Source: Nitrospinaceae bacterium (lineage in GTDB: Bacteria; UBA8248). Taken from it: DNA of 64,000 nucleotides. The position numbers and the translations under genes were made by a program. Shown one piece after another: positions 33,816-43,339 of this stretch. The notes below the pieces were generated by a model, which was not told the origin of the DNA, searched no databases, and saw nothing but the letters and a program-made list of their open reading frames with translations. Positions within the stretch are counted from its first letter, which is position 1. Every line of letters begins with the position of its first letter. Where the stretch lies: the NCBI GenBank assembly GCA_018669005.1, contig JABJAL010000072.1, positions 62,001 through 126,000 on the forward strand. The letters run 5' to 3'.

Positions 33816-34988
33816 TTGAGCTTTTTCACATCAAATTTCGATGACATCCGATCCGGCAAAACGACGGATGTCTATTTTGAGCGGACCAATCGCATCCTTG
33901 ATGCGAAAAATATCCGCAAGAACACCCGCTCGGAGTTAATGGCCAAGCATCTTCCCTCGGGGTGGGGTGTTTTCACGGGTCTCGCCGAAATTCTCTCATT
34001 ATTGGAAGGTTTGCCCGTCAAAGTCCGCTCGGTCCCCGAGGGGACGGTGTTTCGCCCTTTCCAGCCTGTTATGGAAATCGAAGGCCTCTTCAACGACTAC
34101 GGAGCGCTTGAGACGGCTATCCTGGGATTGATGTGTCAGTCCAGCGGCATTGCCACAAAAGCTGCTCGCTGCCGTATTGCGGTGGGAGGTCTTCAGCTGG
34201 TGAGTTTTGGGGCCCGCCGCATGCACCCGACCATCGCACCGATGATCGATCGGTCGGCCTACATCGGCGGCTGCGATGGTGTGGCGATGACGAGCAATGC
34301 CGAGATGCTGGGCCTGCCCGCCGTGGGCACGATGCCCCATGCGCTTGTTCTTCTGATGGGTGGCTTGGTTCCGGCGATCAAGGCGTTCGATGAGGTAATT
34401 GATGAAGGTGTGCGTCGCGTGGCGCTTGTGGATACCCTGGGTGATGAGAAATTCGAGGCCCTTGAGGCCGCCCGAACCATCACGGATAGACTTTACGCTG
34501 TTCGCCTCGACACCCCTGGCTCCAGGCGTGGCGATTTTGCCCAGATACTTGAAGAGGTCAGATGGGAGCTCGACCGGGCAGGCTATCGCCACGTTAAATT
34601 GTTCGTCAGCGGCGGCCTCGACGAAGATAAGATACTCGCCCTGAACGGTATTGTGGACGGCGGCTTCGGCGTCGGCACAGCTATCAGCGGCGCCGCCACA
34701 ATCGACTATTCTATGGACATCGTTGAAATCGAGGGCGAGGCCATCGCCAAACGCGGAAAAGCCTCAGGCGCCAAACACCTGCTGCGCTGCCGCGATTGCA
34801 ACCGGGAGCGAGTCATTCCCATCGACAGGCCCTATGGTGATTGTGAGGAATGCGGCGGCGTAATGGAGCAGATGCTGGCGACGGTAATGGAGGAGGGAAA
34901 AATCGTGAACCCGCTTCCTGAGCCAGCTAAAATTCGTGATTATGTTCTTCGCCAGCTTCCGGATTGCTCCCTTGCTGGTTCGGAATAA
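33816..34988 (+). CDS. pncB: Nicotinate phosphoribosyltransferase
   Basis: 390 residues. Starts with the family block IRSGKTTDVYFERT, then FGARRMHPTIAPMIDRSAYI with the catalytic His region, the GTMPHALVLL block and VSGGLDEDKI near the phosphate site. A C-terminal zinc-ribbon (CRDCNRE ... CEECGG) is appended. The enzyme salvages nicotinate into NAD. The TTG start fits the family N terminus but has a weak ribosome site. Its stop overlaps the next ATG. Confidence 0.92.
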   Translation: MSFFTSNFDDIRSGKTTDVYFERTNRILDAKNIRKNTRSELMAKHLPSGWGVFTGLAEILSLLEGLPVKVRSVPEGTVFRPFQPVMEIEGLFNDYGALETAILGLMCQSSGIATKAARCRIAVGGLQLVSFGARRMHPTIAPMIDRSAYIGGCDGVAMTSNAEMLGLPAVGTMPHALVLLMGGLVPAIKAFDEVIDEGVRRVALVDTLGDEKFEALEAARTITDRLYAVRLDTPGSRRGDFAQILEEVRWELDRAGYRHVKLFVSGGLDEDKILALNGIVDGGFGVGTAISGAATIDYSMDIVEIEGEAIAKRGKASGAKHLLRCRDCNRERVIPIDRPYGDCEECGGVMEQMLATVMEEGKIVNPLPEPAKIRDYVLRQLPDCSLAGSE

Positions 34989-36016
34989 TGTCTCAAGAAG
35001 ACGCTGACAAAATTGATTTTGAGCCCATCCGGGGTTTTCTCTCCGAGCACGAGCGCTTTTTACTTCTCACCCATATAGGCCCAGACGGAGATGGCCTCCT
35101 CGCGTGTGTTGCGATGAGCCGTTATCTCCGCACGATAGACAAGCACGCCACGGTCGTGATCGAAGGCGCTACTCCGGTTTTTCTGGCGCCCTATGATCCT
35201 GAGGGTCTGGTTCGTACGAGAGAGGAGTTGCTCGCTCACGAGGACTGGGCGAAGCACTTCGATGCCATCCTTGTTGTCGACACAGGCAAGCCGGAGCGCA
35301 TCGGAAAAATTCGTCATGCTGTTGTGGAGAGCAAGCTACCCGTTGCCGTGATCGATCATCACATTAGGGAGGAAGGTGATTTCGATGGCCCAAGCGTCAT
35401 CGACATCAGCGCCGCCTCAGTGGGCCAGATTATCGCTGAGTATTTCGACAGCGAGGGCTATTCATTTGAAGATTTGCTTGTTGTCCGTGCACTTTTTGCT
35501 ACCCTTTCATACGACACCGGACATTTCAGGTTTACAAATACAACCGAGCAAACCTTTAGATGGGCCTCGCGATTAGTCGAGCTAGGAGCTAAGCCGAGCG
35601 AGGCGTTCGCTATTTTCTGGGAATCGAACAGCGTCGCCTCGCTCAAGTTACTTGGCCATCTTATGAATGATCTTCACATCGAATGCGGCGGTCGGCTCGG
35701 GTGGTTCGCGATGAGCGGCGAGGATCTTGAAAAGTTCGGGGTCAAGCGCGAGGAAACCGAAGAATATATATCGGTGCCTCGGAGCATCGCCTCGCTTGAG
35801 GTAATCGCGCAGTTCTCAGAGATTAACAAAAACCTCATACGTGTGAGCCTTCGCTCGAAGGGGCGCATCAGCATTCACGAGGTAGCGTTGCGCTTCGGTG
35901 GCGGCGGGCATGCCTTTGCCGCTGGAGCGCGGATACCCGATACCCTTGAAAACGCCTCGAAAATGGTCGCTGAGGCCTTGACCGAGAAAATACGTGTCGA
36001 AATGGGCCCGGACTAA
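34988..36016 (+). CDS. nrnA: DHH/DHHA1 phosphoesterase, NrnA-like
   Basis: 342 residues. DHH domain: THIGPDGDGLLACVAMSRYL (H29, D33, D35), VVDTGKPER, VIDHHIREEG; DHHA1 domain ends with LRFGGGGHAFAAGARI. These enzymes degrade nano-RNA and the sulfate-assimilation by-product pAp. The ATG at 34988 shares a base with the pncB stop, so translation is coupled. Confidence 0.9.
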   Translation: MSQEDADKIDFEPIRGFLSEHERFLLLTHIGPDGDGLLACVAMSRYLRTIDKHATVVIEGATPVFLAPYDPEGLVRTREELLAHEDWAKHFDAILVVDTGKPERIGKIRHAVVESKLPVAVIDHHIREEGDFDGPSVIDISAASVGQIIAEYFDSEGYSFEDLLVVRALFATLSYDTGHFRFTNTTEQTFRWASRLVELGAKPSEAFAIFWESNSVASLKLLGHLMNDLHIECGGRLGWFAMSGEDLEKFGVKREETEEYISVPRSIASLEVIAQFSEINKNLIRVSLRSKGRISIHEVALRFGGGGHAFAAGARIPDTLENASKMVAEALTEKIRVEMGPD

Positions 36017-36390
36017 ATTCCCCTCTCCTTAAAAACGTTGAGCGAGGCTTTTGAGGCGGCGACGGCGTTGGGTCCCCCCGCGTAGTAGGCGCACACCATG
36101 ATAATTTCCTGAATGTCTTCTTTGCTCATTCCTACGTTGAGGGCTGCGTGGGTGTGGTATTCGAACTCCTCTGCCCGACCGAGGGTGCAGAGGATCGAGA
36201 GAATAATCGTTTCACGTGATTGGTCGCTGATTCCTTTTCTTTCGTAGAGCTCGCCGTAAAAACTCTCGGTGACATAGCGTGCAAAATCCGGGCTTGCCTC
36301 CTCGAACTCCTTGCGTCGCACCTCGCCCTCGTCTCCAAAAACCTTAGCCCTGTTAGCCAAACCTTTTTGATACCGTTCATCGCCGGACAT
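36013..36390 (-). CDS. Carboxymuconolactone decarboxylase-family protein
   Basis: 125 residues, all-helical. ETIILSILCTLGRAEEFEYH and MSKEDIQEIIMVCAYYAGGP are the two core CMD blocks. The AhpD-type CxxC is absent, so a peroxidase role is unlikely and a decarboxylase or other lyase role fits better. The ATG at 36390 has GGAGAT upstream. It converges with nrnA and overlaps its end by four bases. Confidence 0.85.
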   Translation of the reverse strand: MSGDERYQKGLANRAKVFGDEGEVRRKEFEEASPDFARYVTESFYGELYERKGISDQSRETIILSILCTLGRAEEFEYHTHAALNVGMSKEDIQEIIMVCAYYAGGPNAVAASKASLNVFKERGI

Positions 36391-36519
36391 GAATATCTCC
36401 CAATTTGAATGAGTAAATGGATACGGATCATTTCCCAATACTCTCATAGAATAATGGGTCCCGTGGCATTTGCCGGGGAGATAATTATAATAAGTGGGCC
36501 CGCCGAAGGGAGGACTGCC

Positions 36520-36774
36520 ATGAAACTTAATCCGTTAAAGTTCGGCGCAGCATTTGGAATCGTCTATGCGGTGGTTTTTACTGTATATGGGCTGGTATCA
36601 GCATTATTTGGCTGGGGAGTAGGATTTGCCGAAATGGTGGGTGAATTTTATGCTGGATTCGGGCCAACCATTGGTGGCGCAATCATCGGAGCTCTTTGGG
36701 GATTTGGAATCGGATTTATTTTTTTCTCGCTGGGGGCAATGATTTATAATTGCATGCTTAGTGATGGCGAATAA
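36520..36774 (+). CDS. Small two-helix membrane protein
   Basis: 84 residues. Two Gly/Ala-rich hydrophobic segments (about 8-32 and 47-77) with a short acidic loop. GGGAGG precedes the ATG. It resembles small DUF5676-like membrane proteins but I am not certain. It is followed at once by the large pseudo-caspase gene. Confidence 0.6.
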   Translation: MKLNPLKFGAAFGIVYAVVFTVYGLVSALFGWGVGFAEMVGEFYAGFGPTIGGAIIGALWGFGIGFIFFSLGAMIYNCMLSDGE

Positions 36775-36784
36775 AAGGGTTTTC

Positions 36785-39583
36785 ATGAAATACAACTTTT
36801 CATCGAGCGGTAAATATATTTTTCTAGGGATGGTAATGGTGCTGGTATTTTTGGCGGCCTTTGTCGGGGCTGCCATTGGCGCTCCCCAAGTATTGGCCCC
36901 GACATTGATTCCAGCGCCTATACATCAACTTGAGATTCGCTCCTCGCGGGAGGGGGCGAATGTTCGAGTGGTGGGCATAGGCGGATGGCAAAAGGCACCC
37001 GTTTCGCTCAATCTCCCGCGCGGGGTTCATCTGGTTGAAGAAAAAGCGCCGGGCGCAGGCAAATCCCAGAGAATGGTTTTACTTACCGAAAAGACCTCGA
37101 TCTGGTTCGGCCCGTCGAGAATTCAGATTGAGACCGAACCGGGGGGCGCTCAGGTTCGAATGGATGGTCAGATTATTGGCAAGACCCCCATGGAAATGCC
37201 TGTTTCTGCGGGCAGACACTTTTTTTCATTTTTAAAAAAAGGGTACATACCCATGGCTAGCGATTTTTTGATAAGTGGGCCATCGCGGATCGGTGTGCGC
37301 ATGAAGCGATCAGACGGAGACGCTTATCGCGTAACTGTTCGGGATGCGGGGTTGTTTTTTGATTTTGACATAGCGCCATTAATAAAAAAAAATTCAGACG
37401 GCCTCAAGGCTAAAAATGATTCTTTATTTACCGGAGCAGTAAAAAAGAAATTAAAATTTGCATCTTTGGGTGTGCAAGCCATTTCCCGTAGCGACAATAA
37501 TTTGGGTCCGGCCCGGCGGTATGCGCTTGTTGTGGGGATTTCGAGATACGACGATCCTCAAATCCCTCCACTTCTTGGCCCTGTTGAGGATGCGGCTGAT
37601 TTTGTGCGCGTGCTTAAAGGCGTCGAGGCGAAAGAGATTGAAAAAAAATTAGTTTCTCGTGCTGCTATGGCATTTGATGAATTTGATCGAGAAGGACTGT
37701 CTCACGACAAAATAAATTTTCTTCAAGATAAAGCCGCAACTAGAGACGCGATATTAGGCGGCATTGCTGGCATCGCTCGCCGTGCCCGAGCGGAGGATTC
37801 GGTAGTAATTTATTTTTCGGGTTATGGGGCGGCAATTGCGTCGAATAAGACGGACCCGGAGATGTATTTACTTCCTAAAGACACAGCCACGGGACGAATG
37901 GCAGAAACAGCGCTATCAGAGAAGGCTATTCTTGAGGCCACCTCGAAAATTAGGGCACGCCGAATTGTCTTGTTGCTCGATACCGATTTTTCGGGTGATG
38001 GAGTTTCTGGTCGGCAATGGGCGGCTCGCCAGGGGCGGCATGCAATTATTTCTGATCTTTCCAGCCATCGCCTGCTGCCGCCGGGCCCGGGTCGGGTGAT
38101 GATTGCCGCTAGCCGCCCAGTACTGGATCAGGCGACAGGGAGAAGTTTTTTTATTGAAGCCCTGTTGCATCACTCCTATGATGGAGCTCTTCCCGTGGCT
38201 GTTGCACTACGAAGACTCGAAGGGCGGCTTCCAGGCTTAAAGCCTGTGATTGTTGGTGAACTGCTAACCGGACAAACGTTTAGAGCGGATGAGTTGAAAA
38301 ATCGCCAGGGCCGGGGTGATGTTTTTATCACAACAACTGAGGCTGGCGCCGAGGTTTTCCTTAAAGGCCGATTGGTGGGCCGAACGCCTTTACTTCTCAA
38401 GAATCTGCCGGTGGGGCGCCTGCCTGTTCGAGTGGTGGGTAAGGGTGGGCAGGGTGCCTCTCGCCGGTTATTTGTCGAATCGGGAGTGCAGTTAAAATAT
38501 TTACTCAAGCCTCGCCCTTCGGCGGGTCGGTTGATAGTGGCCACTTCGCCGCCCGGTGCATTGGTCAAGGTGATTTTCTCAGGTGCATCAGCTCAATCAA
38601 AATCTGGTGTGTTTCTTGTCCGCCCTGGGAGAGCGAGGATTCGTGCGACCATGACAGGCCATTACACGCGCGAATTGAACGTCGAAATTCTTACGAATAA
38701 AACAGTAGAAGTAAGTTTGCCGCTCGCCCCTAAAGGCGGAAAGGATTTTTCGTTTCAAGGAGGCACGCCGTCCGTCTCCCTGCCGCCTAGAGTCAAGGAG
38801 ATGGCGCTAGTGCCGGGTGGGGAGTTCATCGTGGGTGCGCGACGCGACTTGAGGAAGGTGACACCTATTCGCCGGGTGTCGCTCGCTTCGTTCTTCATCG
38901 ACAAGCGTCTTGTGCGAAAAGATGAATTCGCTCAGTTCGTGAAAGAGACTGGACACATCACGGCAGCTCGAAAAAAGAAAGAAGGGGGTACACTAACTAA
39001 AGCGGGGGGGTGGACCCTTAGGCGCAATGCGACATGGAAAAATACCAACCAGGGGGGAGGAATACAGAATGGCGAGAAAGTACAAGCGCCCGCCCGCCTT
39101 CCTGTGGTCCAGATTGCTCTTGAGGATGCCGCCGCCTACTGCAAGTGGGCAGGAGCAAGGCTGCCTACCGAGGATCAATGGGAAAAGGCGGCGAGAGGGG
39201 TGGATGGGCGTCCCTATCCCTGGGGGCAGGAGCCTCGGGATCTAAAGTCGCCGAAGTTTGATTTGTTCTATGGCATGCCAGCAGAACAGAGCGAGAACAC
39301 CATTATTTCTCAACTGGCCGGACCTTATGGCGCTAGAGAGTTTTGGGGCCCTGCCTCGGAGTGGGTTGAGCCGAAAAAAGGCAAATCAAAGAAACCAGGC
39401 GGGCGTGAAAAAAAGAATAAAAAGCGGGCTTCGCAGTTTCATATATATCGTGGTGGTTGGGTGTCCCGCGGCGGGAGGCGCCCGACTCTAAGTGCACGGG
39501 GGCTTGCCGAGGCCGGGTTTAGCGATTCAAGAATCGGATTTCGGTGCGTGAGGGAGGCGGCGGCATTTTTGAAAAAAAGGTAG
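36785..39583 (+). CDS. PEGA / pseudo-caspase / SUMF1 multidomain protein
   Basis: 932 residues. N-terminal membrane anchor (~12-32); PEGA repeat (IQIETEPGGAQVRMDGQIIG); a caspase-fold (peptidase C14) domain beginning RRYALVVGISRYDDPQIPPL; two more PEGA-like repeats (VFITTTEAGAEVFLKGRLVG and the following); and a C-terminal SUMF1/formylglycine-enzyme-like domain (ARLPTEDQWEKAARGVDG...IGFRCV). In the caspase domain the His of the YFSGHG motif is Tyr347 and the Cys of the LLD(A/S)C motif is Asp401, so it cannot be a Cys protease. The SUMF1 domain also lacks the FGE Cys pair. It looks like a binding or scaffold protein at the membrane. Confidence 0.85.
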   Translation: MKYNFSSSGKYIFLGMVMVLVFLAAFVGAAIGAPQVLAPTLIPAPIHQLEIRSSREGANVRVVGIGGWQKAPVSLNLPRGVHLVEEKAPGAGKSQRMVLLTEKTSIWFGPSRIQIETEPGGAQVRMDGQIIGKTPMEMPVSAGRHFFSFLKKGYIPMASDFLISGPSRIGVRMKRSDGDAYRVTVRDAGLFFDFDIAPLIKKNSDGLKAKNDSLFTGAVKKKLKFASLGVQAISRSDNNLGPARRYALVVGISRYDDPQIPPLLGPVEDAADFVRVLKGVEAKEIEKKLVSRAAMAFDEFDREGLSHDKINFLQDKAATRDAILGGIAGIARRARAEDSVVIYFSGYGAAIASNKTDPEMYLLPKDTATGRMAETALSEKAILEATSKIRARRIVLLLDTDFSGDGVSGRQWAARQGRHAIISDLSSHRLLPPGPGRVMIAASRPVLDQATGRSFFIEALLHHSYDGALPVAVALRRLEGRLPGLKPVIVGELLTGQTFRADELKNRQGRGDVFITTTEAGAEVFLKGRLVGRTPLLLKNLPVGRLPVRVVGKGGQGASRRLFVESGVQLKYLLKPRPSAGRLIVATSPPGALVKVIFSGASAQSKSGVFLVRPGRARIRATMTGHYTRELNVEILTNKTVEVSLPLAPKGGKDFSFQGGTPSVSLPPRVKEMALVPGGEFIVGARRDLRKVTPIRRVSLASFFIDKRLVRKDEFAQFVKETGHITAARKKKEGGTLTKAGGWTLRRNATWKNTNQGGGIQNGEKVQAPARLPVVQIALEDAAAYCKWAGARLPTEDQWEKAARGVDGRPYPWGQEPRDLKSPKFDLFYGMPAEQSENTIISQLAGPYGAREFWGPASEWVEPKKGKSKKPGGREKKNKKRASQFHIYRGGWVSRGGRRPTLSARGLAEAGFSDSRIGFRCVREAAAFLKKR

Positions 39584-39601
39584 CCCGGATTTCGGCAGGG
39601 G

Positions 39602-40045
39602 TTATCTTAGTGTTTTGGCCAATTGCTCGCCTCGGGCGCGCATTTCTCCGGTCAAGGTTTCTCCGTTGGGAAGAAAGGTCATCGCCACAAAAACATTTTC
39701 CTCGCCGTCGATAATAAGTCGGTTTCGAAACAGGGGTTGTGGATAGCAAGTCGGTAGCGCTTCTTCGTGGGCGAAATATTCTTGGTTCCTGTAGAAATGA
39801 AAGGCTATGATAGCCCTTGGGGGAGCCCAACGCTCTCGGGAACTGCCATCTTCGAGCGTTTCGCGGATAACGCCCCCGAATCCTCGGGTGTGGCCATTGC
39901 CGTAGATGAATCTGGCGGATTTAGACTGATCGCAGTCATGAATTTCGGCAAGCTCGATATAGGGGATATCTCCGGGCTCGCGGCCTTCGGGTAGAGAAAG
40001 TTCGGCTTCTCCGCAGGCGGGGCAGATGAATGTGGCATCAGGCAT
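39602..40045 (-). CDS. Hypothetical protein with N-terminal CPxC
   Basis: 147 residues. FICPACGEAEL at the N terminus looks like half a zinc ribbon; a C of HDCD (residue ~38) could be another ligand. The rest is beta-rich. I do not recognise the family. It converges with the pseudo-caspase gene. Confidence 0.55.
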   Translation of the reverse strand: MPDATFICPACGEAELSLPEGREPGDIPYIELAEIHDCDQSKSARFIYGNGHTRGFGGVIRETLEDGSSRERWAPPRAIIAFHFYRNQEYFAHEEALPTCYPQPLFRNRLIIDGEENVFVAMTFLPNGETLTGEMRARGEQLAKTLR

Positions 40046-40216
40046 AACGGTATCCGAATGTGAGGTTTAAATTTTTTTCAGGAAGCTGAGATTCCACAAC
40101 ATTGCTTCCCGTAGATAAAATTTAGAACTAGGAAATCCTGCCAGAGGTGCAGGCGGTTCGCAAGGAGCCGGGTGTATTTTGTTTTGCATCTACTCCCAAG
40201 GAAAGGTGTATTTTAT

Positions 40217-41335
40217 ATGAGCAAGTCGATAGAAAAGACCCTGTTAAGCCTCTCGGGGGCCAGTTGGTTATTTGCTGCCATTGCGCTGGGGATGTTGTGG
40301 CTGGCGGTTCTTATAGATGTTGTTCTTTGGCTGGTTCAACTTAACGGAGGTTTTTCCTCGAAGGCAAATTTACTCAGCCACGTGTGGCCCTATATTTCGT
40401 TTGGGGGAGCATTGGCCGGGTTATTGGCCCGGGGGATGCCGAACATCCTGCGATCGCTTCCAACAATCTGGTTGCTGGCATCGCTGGCAATGCTTCACGG
40501 AAATCAGATTGTTCCGAAGGCGGCCCCACCTCCCCTGGCGGGACCAGCCATCCGTGTCATGACGCTGAACCTGGGTGATTCGCCCGCGACTCGTGGCCGG
40601 GCACTGTCGTATTTTCGCCAACGACGAAACGTGGATATTTTTCTGCTCCAGGAGGTGCATCGCGCACCGGGCTTTGACGATGCCCGAAAATTCGAAGACG
40701 CGTTGCGCTCTCGTCTTCCGTATATGGCTTGGTTTCCGAATCCGCCAGGCGCGAATTTCACCCTGGGCCTCGGGATAATGAGCCGCTATCCCTTGGAGGG
40801 TGTCACCCCGATTGTGCTCCCGACCGGGGAGTCTGCCACTGGCAAATGCGCCCAGGCGGCTGCCCTTGGTGCCAAGGTGAATATCCACGGACGGCGTCTT
40901 AGGCTGGTGACGGCGCACCTATGCCCTCCGGCGCTTCCCTGGATGGACGGATGGGGCCGGGAAACAGGATTCACCATTAGTTCGTTTTCGGGTTGGTTGA
41001 GGAACAATAGCACGTACGAATATGCGCGGCGCTACCAGCTACATACGCTTCGCATCCTGGCCGAAGGTGGGGTGGAGCCTTTGATACTTGGAGGAGATTT
41101 AAGCACCACCCCGAGCAGTATCGATCTCTCGCAGTTTGGCGGAATCCTCAAAAGCGCATTTGCCGAGCGCGGCCTTGGATTTGGATTCACTTATTCGCTC
41201 GGTTTTATTGGACAGCGGATTGATCATATATTTTTCACAAAGGGGCTTGCTGCGCGAACGGCTCGGGTCATCGATGTAGACATTTCCGACCATAAACCCC
41301 TTGAATCTATGCTTGAAATTCTTCCTGCGAAATGA
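40217..41335 (+). CDS. Membrane-anchored endonuclease/exonuclease/phosphatase-family protein
   Basis: 372 residues. Two or three N-terminal membrane segments (~15-105) lead into an EEP domain: RVMTLNLGDS, DIFLLQEVH, ILGGDLSTTP, QRIDHIF and SDHKPL carry the metal and catalytic residues. Members cleave nucleic acids or phospholipids/inositol phosphates. I chose ATG 40217 (AAGGAAAGG upstream); a GTG at 40172 is the alternative. The next gene overlaps its end. Confidence 0.83.
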   Translation: MSKSIEKTLLSLSGASWLFAAIALGMLWLAVLIDVVLWLVQLNGGFSSKANLLSHVWPYISFGGALAGLLARGMPNILRSLPTIWLLASLAMLHGNQIVPKAAPPPLAGPAIRVMTLNLGDSPATRGRALSYFRQRRNVDIFLLQEVHRAPGFDDARKFEDALRSRLPYMAWFPNPPGANFTLGLGIMSRYPLEGVTPIVLPTGESATGKCAQAAALGAKVNIHGRRLRLVTAHLCPPALPWMDGWGRETGFTISSFSGWLRNNSTYEYARRYQLHTLRILAEGGVEPLILGGDLSTTPSSIDLSQFGGILKSAFAERGLGFGFTYSLGFIGQRIDHIFFTKGLAARTARVIDVDISDHKPLESMLEILPAK

Positions 41336-42177
41336 AAAGCCTCCGCTTTTTTTCGATTGCTCTATTTTTGACGGTCTCGCTTGCCGCCTTTAATGTGCAT
41401 CCAGCCACCGGCCCGCCCCGAGAAATCAAAGGGGCAGACGACGCCCCAATGGTTCTTGTTCCAAAGGGTGAGTTCATCATGGGCTCTACACCCGGCACCT
41501 TTATTTTCGGTGACAACGAAACTCCACAGCGACGCGTATTTCTTGCCGCTTTCTACATCGATAAATATGAAGTGACGAATGTATTTTTCAATAAACGCTT
41601 TGCCTTGAGATCGGGTTACCGGGGAAGTTTTTCAGGAGATCGCCAGCCGGTTGTCGGCGTCTCGTGGTTTCAGGCGAAATCATATTGTGCCAGCGTCAAA
41701 AAACGTTTGCCGACCGAGGCGGAGTGGGAAAAGGCTGCGCGAGGCACCGATGGGCGCATCTATCCGTGGGGCGGGCGGCCAGCCGATTGTTCGTTGGCGG
41801 TGATGGGGGGAACCGTTCCTTCGTGTAATAAGGGCTATGCCACCTGGGAAGTGGGAAGTCGACCCAAGGGCGCGAGCCCCTGGGGTGCAATGGACATGGC
41901 TGGCAACGTGACCGAATGGGTGGCGGATAGATACGATGAAAAATATTATCGGAGGGCACCTCTCAAAAACCCAAAGGGACCTGAGGCGGGTGGCCTGCGC
42001 GTGTTAAAGGGAGGGGCATGGTTTAATAGCAGTCAACTTCTTCGCGCTGCATTCAGAACCGGGTTTGCGCCCGAAAGTGCCAACCACGGAATTGGTTTTC
42101 GCTGTGTTAAAACGCTCTCTAGGGGATTCGTTGGTATGCCCCATCCAAGCCGAGCGATGTGGGCGCACCGTCCTTAA
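41332..42177 (+). CDS. Secreted SUMF1/FGE-fold protein
   Basis: 281 residues with a signal peptide (MKSLRFFSIALFLTVSLAAF). The domain has VPKGEFIMGSTPG, KRLPTEAEWEKAARGTDGRI, WGAMDMAGNVTEWVADRYDE and IGFRCVKT. The two active-site Cys of formylglycine-generating enzyme (in the CHxxYCYRYRC region) are not present; the region reads NSSQLLRAAFRTG. So it is unlikely to make formylglycine. ATG overlaps the stop of the EEP gene, tying the two together. Confidence 0.86.
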   Translation: MKSLRFFSIALFLTVSLAAFNVHPATGPPREIKGADDAPMVLVPKGEFIMGSTPGTFIFGDNETPQRRVFLAAFYIDKYEVTNVFFNKRFALRSGYRGSFSGDRQPVVGVSWFQAKSYCASVKKRLPTEAEWEKAARGTDGRIYPWGGRPADCSLAVMGGTVPSCNKGYATWEVGSRPKGASPWGAMDMAGNVTEWVADRYDEKYYRRAPLKNPKGPEAGGLRVLKGGAWFNSSQLLRAAFRTGFAPESANHGIGFRCVKTLSRGFVGMPHPSRAMWAHRP

Positions 42178-42476
42178 GATTCTTCGTTCCGCTCCCGCCA
42201 CAGCTTGACGAGCACCCGTGTCTTGAAAACGCTGAAGCGTTTGTATTTGTAAAAGAGAAAAAGCGCCGCCGCCTCGAAAGCGATTAGCGCGGCCCACCAC
42301 CAGGGAAGCCAGCGGGCGATGGCGAACAGGGCGAGTGTCCCCGCCGCCGCGATGATATAGCTTCTGACCTGTCCGGCGTCATCGCTGGTTTCGTATTTTC
42401 GGGCGAGGCTTGAGAGAAAACCTTTTTCGCGTGCGCTCAACCCATTTCGTGGTGCAACGGATTTTTCAGTTTCCAT
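42174..42476 (-). CDS. Hypothetical membrane protein
   Basis: 100 residues. Two hydrophobic segments (YIIAAAGTLALFAIA, WWWAALIAFEAAALFLFYKY) after a polar N-terminal ~38 residues, and a basic tail. Family not recognised. It precedes no other gene closely; the enoyl-CoA hydratase starts upstream on the same strand and ends 57 bases before it. Confidence 0.55.
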   Translation of the reverse strand: METEKSVAPRNGLSAREKGFLSSLARKYETSDDAGQVRSYIIAAAGTLALFAIARWLPWWWAALIAFEAAALFLFYKYKRFSVFKTRVLVKLWRERNEES

Positions 42477-42533
42477 GACGCTCTCCTTTTCATTTTCCCC
42501 GGGAGGGCAAAGGGAGAGGTTGTATCGACGGGC

Positions 42534-43310
42534 TCAGCGCCCCGTCCATTCGGGCCGCCGTTTTTCTAAAAATGCCCTGATTCCCTCGGCCTTATCGTCG
42601 GTCTCGCAAAGGGCACCCTGCGCGAATTTCTCCATCGCAAGACCGGCTGCGAGGCTTCCTTCCATGCCGGAGTGGACCATCGCCTTCATAAAGCGTGGCA
42701 CAAAAGGTGCGAAGGCGGCCAGGTGACTCGCCATGCGGCGCACCTCGGGGAGGAGTTCGTCCGGCGCGGTAAGCCGTGTGATTAGCCCGATGTTGAGCGC
42801 GCGCTCGGCGTCGATGGTCTCTCCCATCAGGAGCATTTCCATTCCCCAGCCGCGTCCCACGATGCGGGGCAGGCGCTGGGTTGCCCCGCCGCCGGGTATG
42901 ATGCCGAGCTTGCCCTCGGGGGTGGCGAATTTTGCATTTGTCGAGCCCACCCTCAGATCGCAGCCTAGCGCTACCTCAAGCCCCCCGCCCATGCAGTAGC
43001 CGTTGATTGCGGCGATGGTGGGCTTGGGTGTTTTTTCAAGGCGCTCGGCTATGCCTTGCACGAGTGGCTCAAGCGCCTTTTTAAGATCGCGCTGCTCGAC
43101 CTCCTCAAGATCAGAGCCAGAGGCGAAGGACTTATCTCCGGCACCGGTGATGGCGATGACGCGGACAGATTCATCGTCTGCTGCTGCTCCGATGGCGGCG
43201 TGAAGATCGTTCAGCGTGCTAAGCGAAATAGCGTTGTGTCTATCGGCACGGTTGATGGTGATGAGTGCCAATGGACCCTCTATTTCGTAAAGTAGGTTTT
43301 CGTAAGACAT
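42534..43310 (-). CDS. Enoyl-CoA hydratase/isomerase-family protein
   Basis: 258 residues of the crotonase fold. ALITINRADRHNAIS at the start, oxyanion-hole blocks FASGSDLEE and NGYCMGGGLEVALGCDLRVG, and ATPEGKLGIIPGGGATQRL with the position of the catalytic Glu. The substrate is not predictable. GAGGTTTC precedes the ATG. Confidence 0.9.
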   Translation of the reverse strand: MSYENLLYEIEGPLALITINRADRHNAISLSTLNDLHAAIGAAADDESVRVIAITGAGDKSFASGSDLEEVEQRDLKKALEPLVQGIAERLEKTPKPTIAAINGYCMGGGLEVALGCDLRVGSTNAKFATPEGKLGIIPGGGATQRLPRIVGRGWGMEMLLMGETIDAERALNIGLITRLTAPDELLPEVRRMASHLAAFAPFVPRFMKAMVHSGMEGSLAAGLAMEKFAQGALCETDDKAEGIRAFLEKRRPEWTGR

Positions 43311-43339
43311 GATGAAACCTCGTTGGAAAAATTCGTTTC

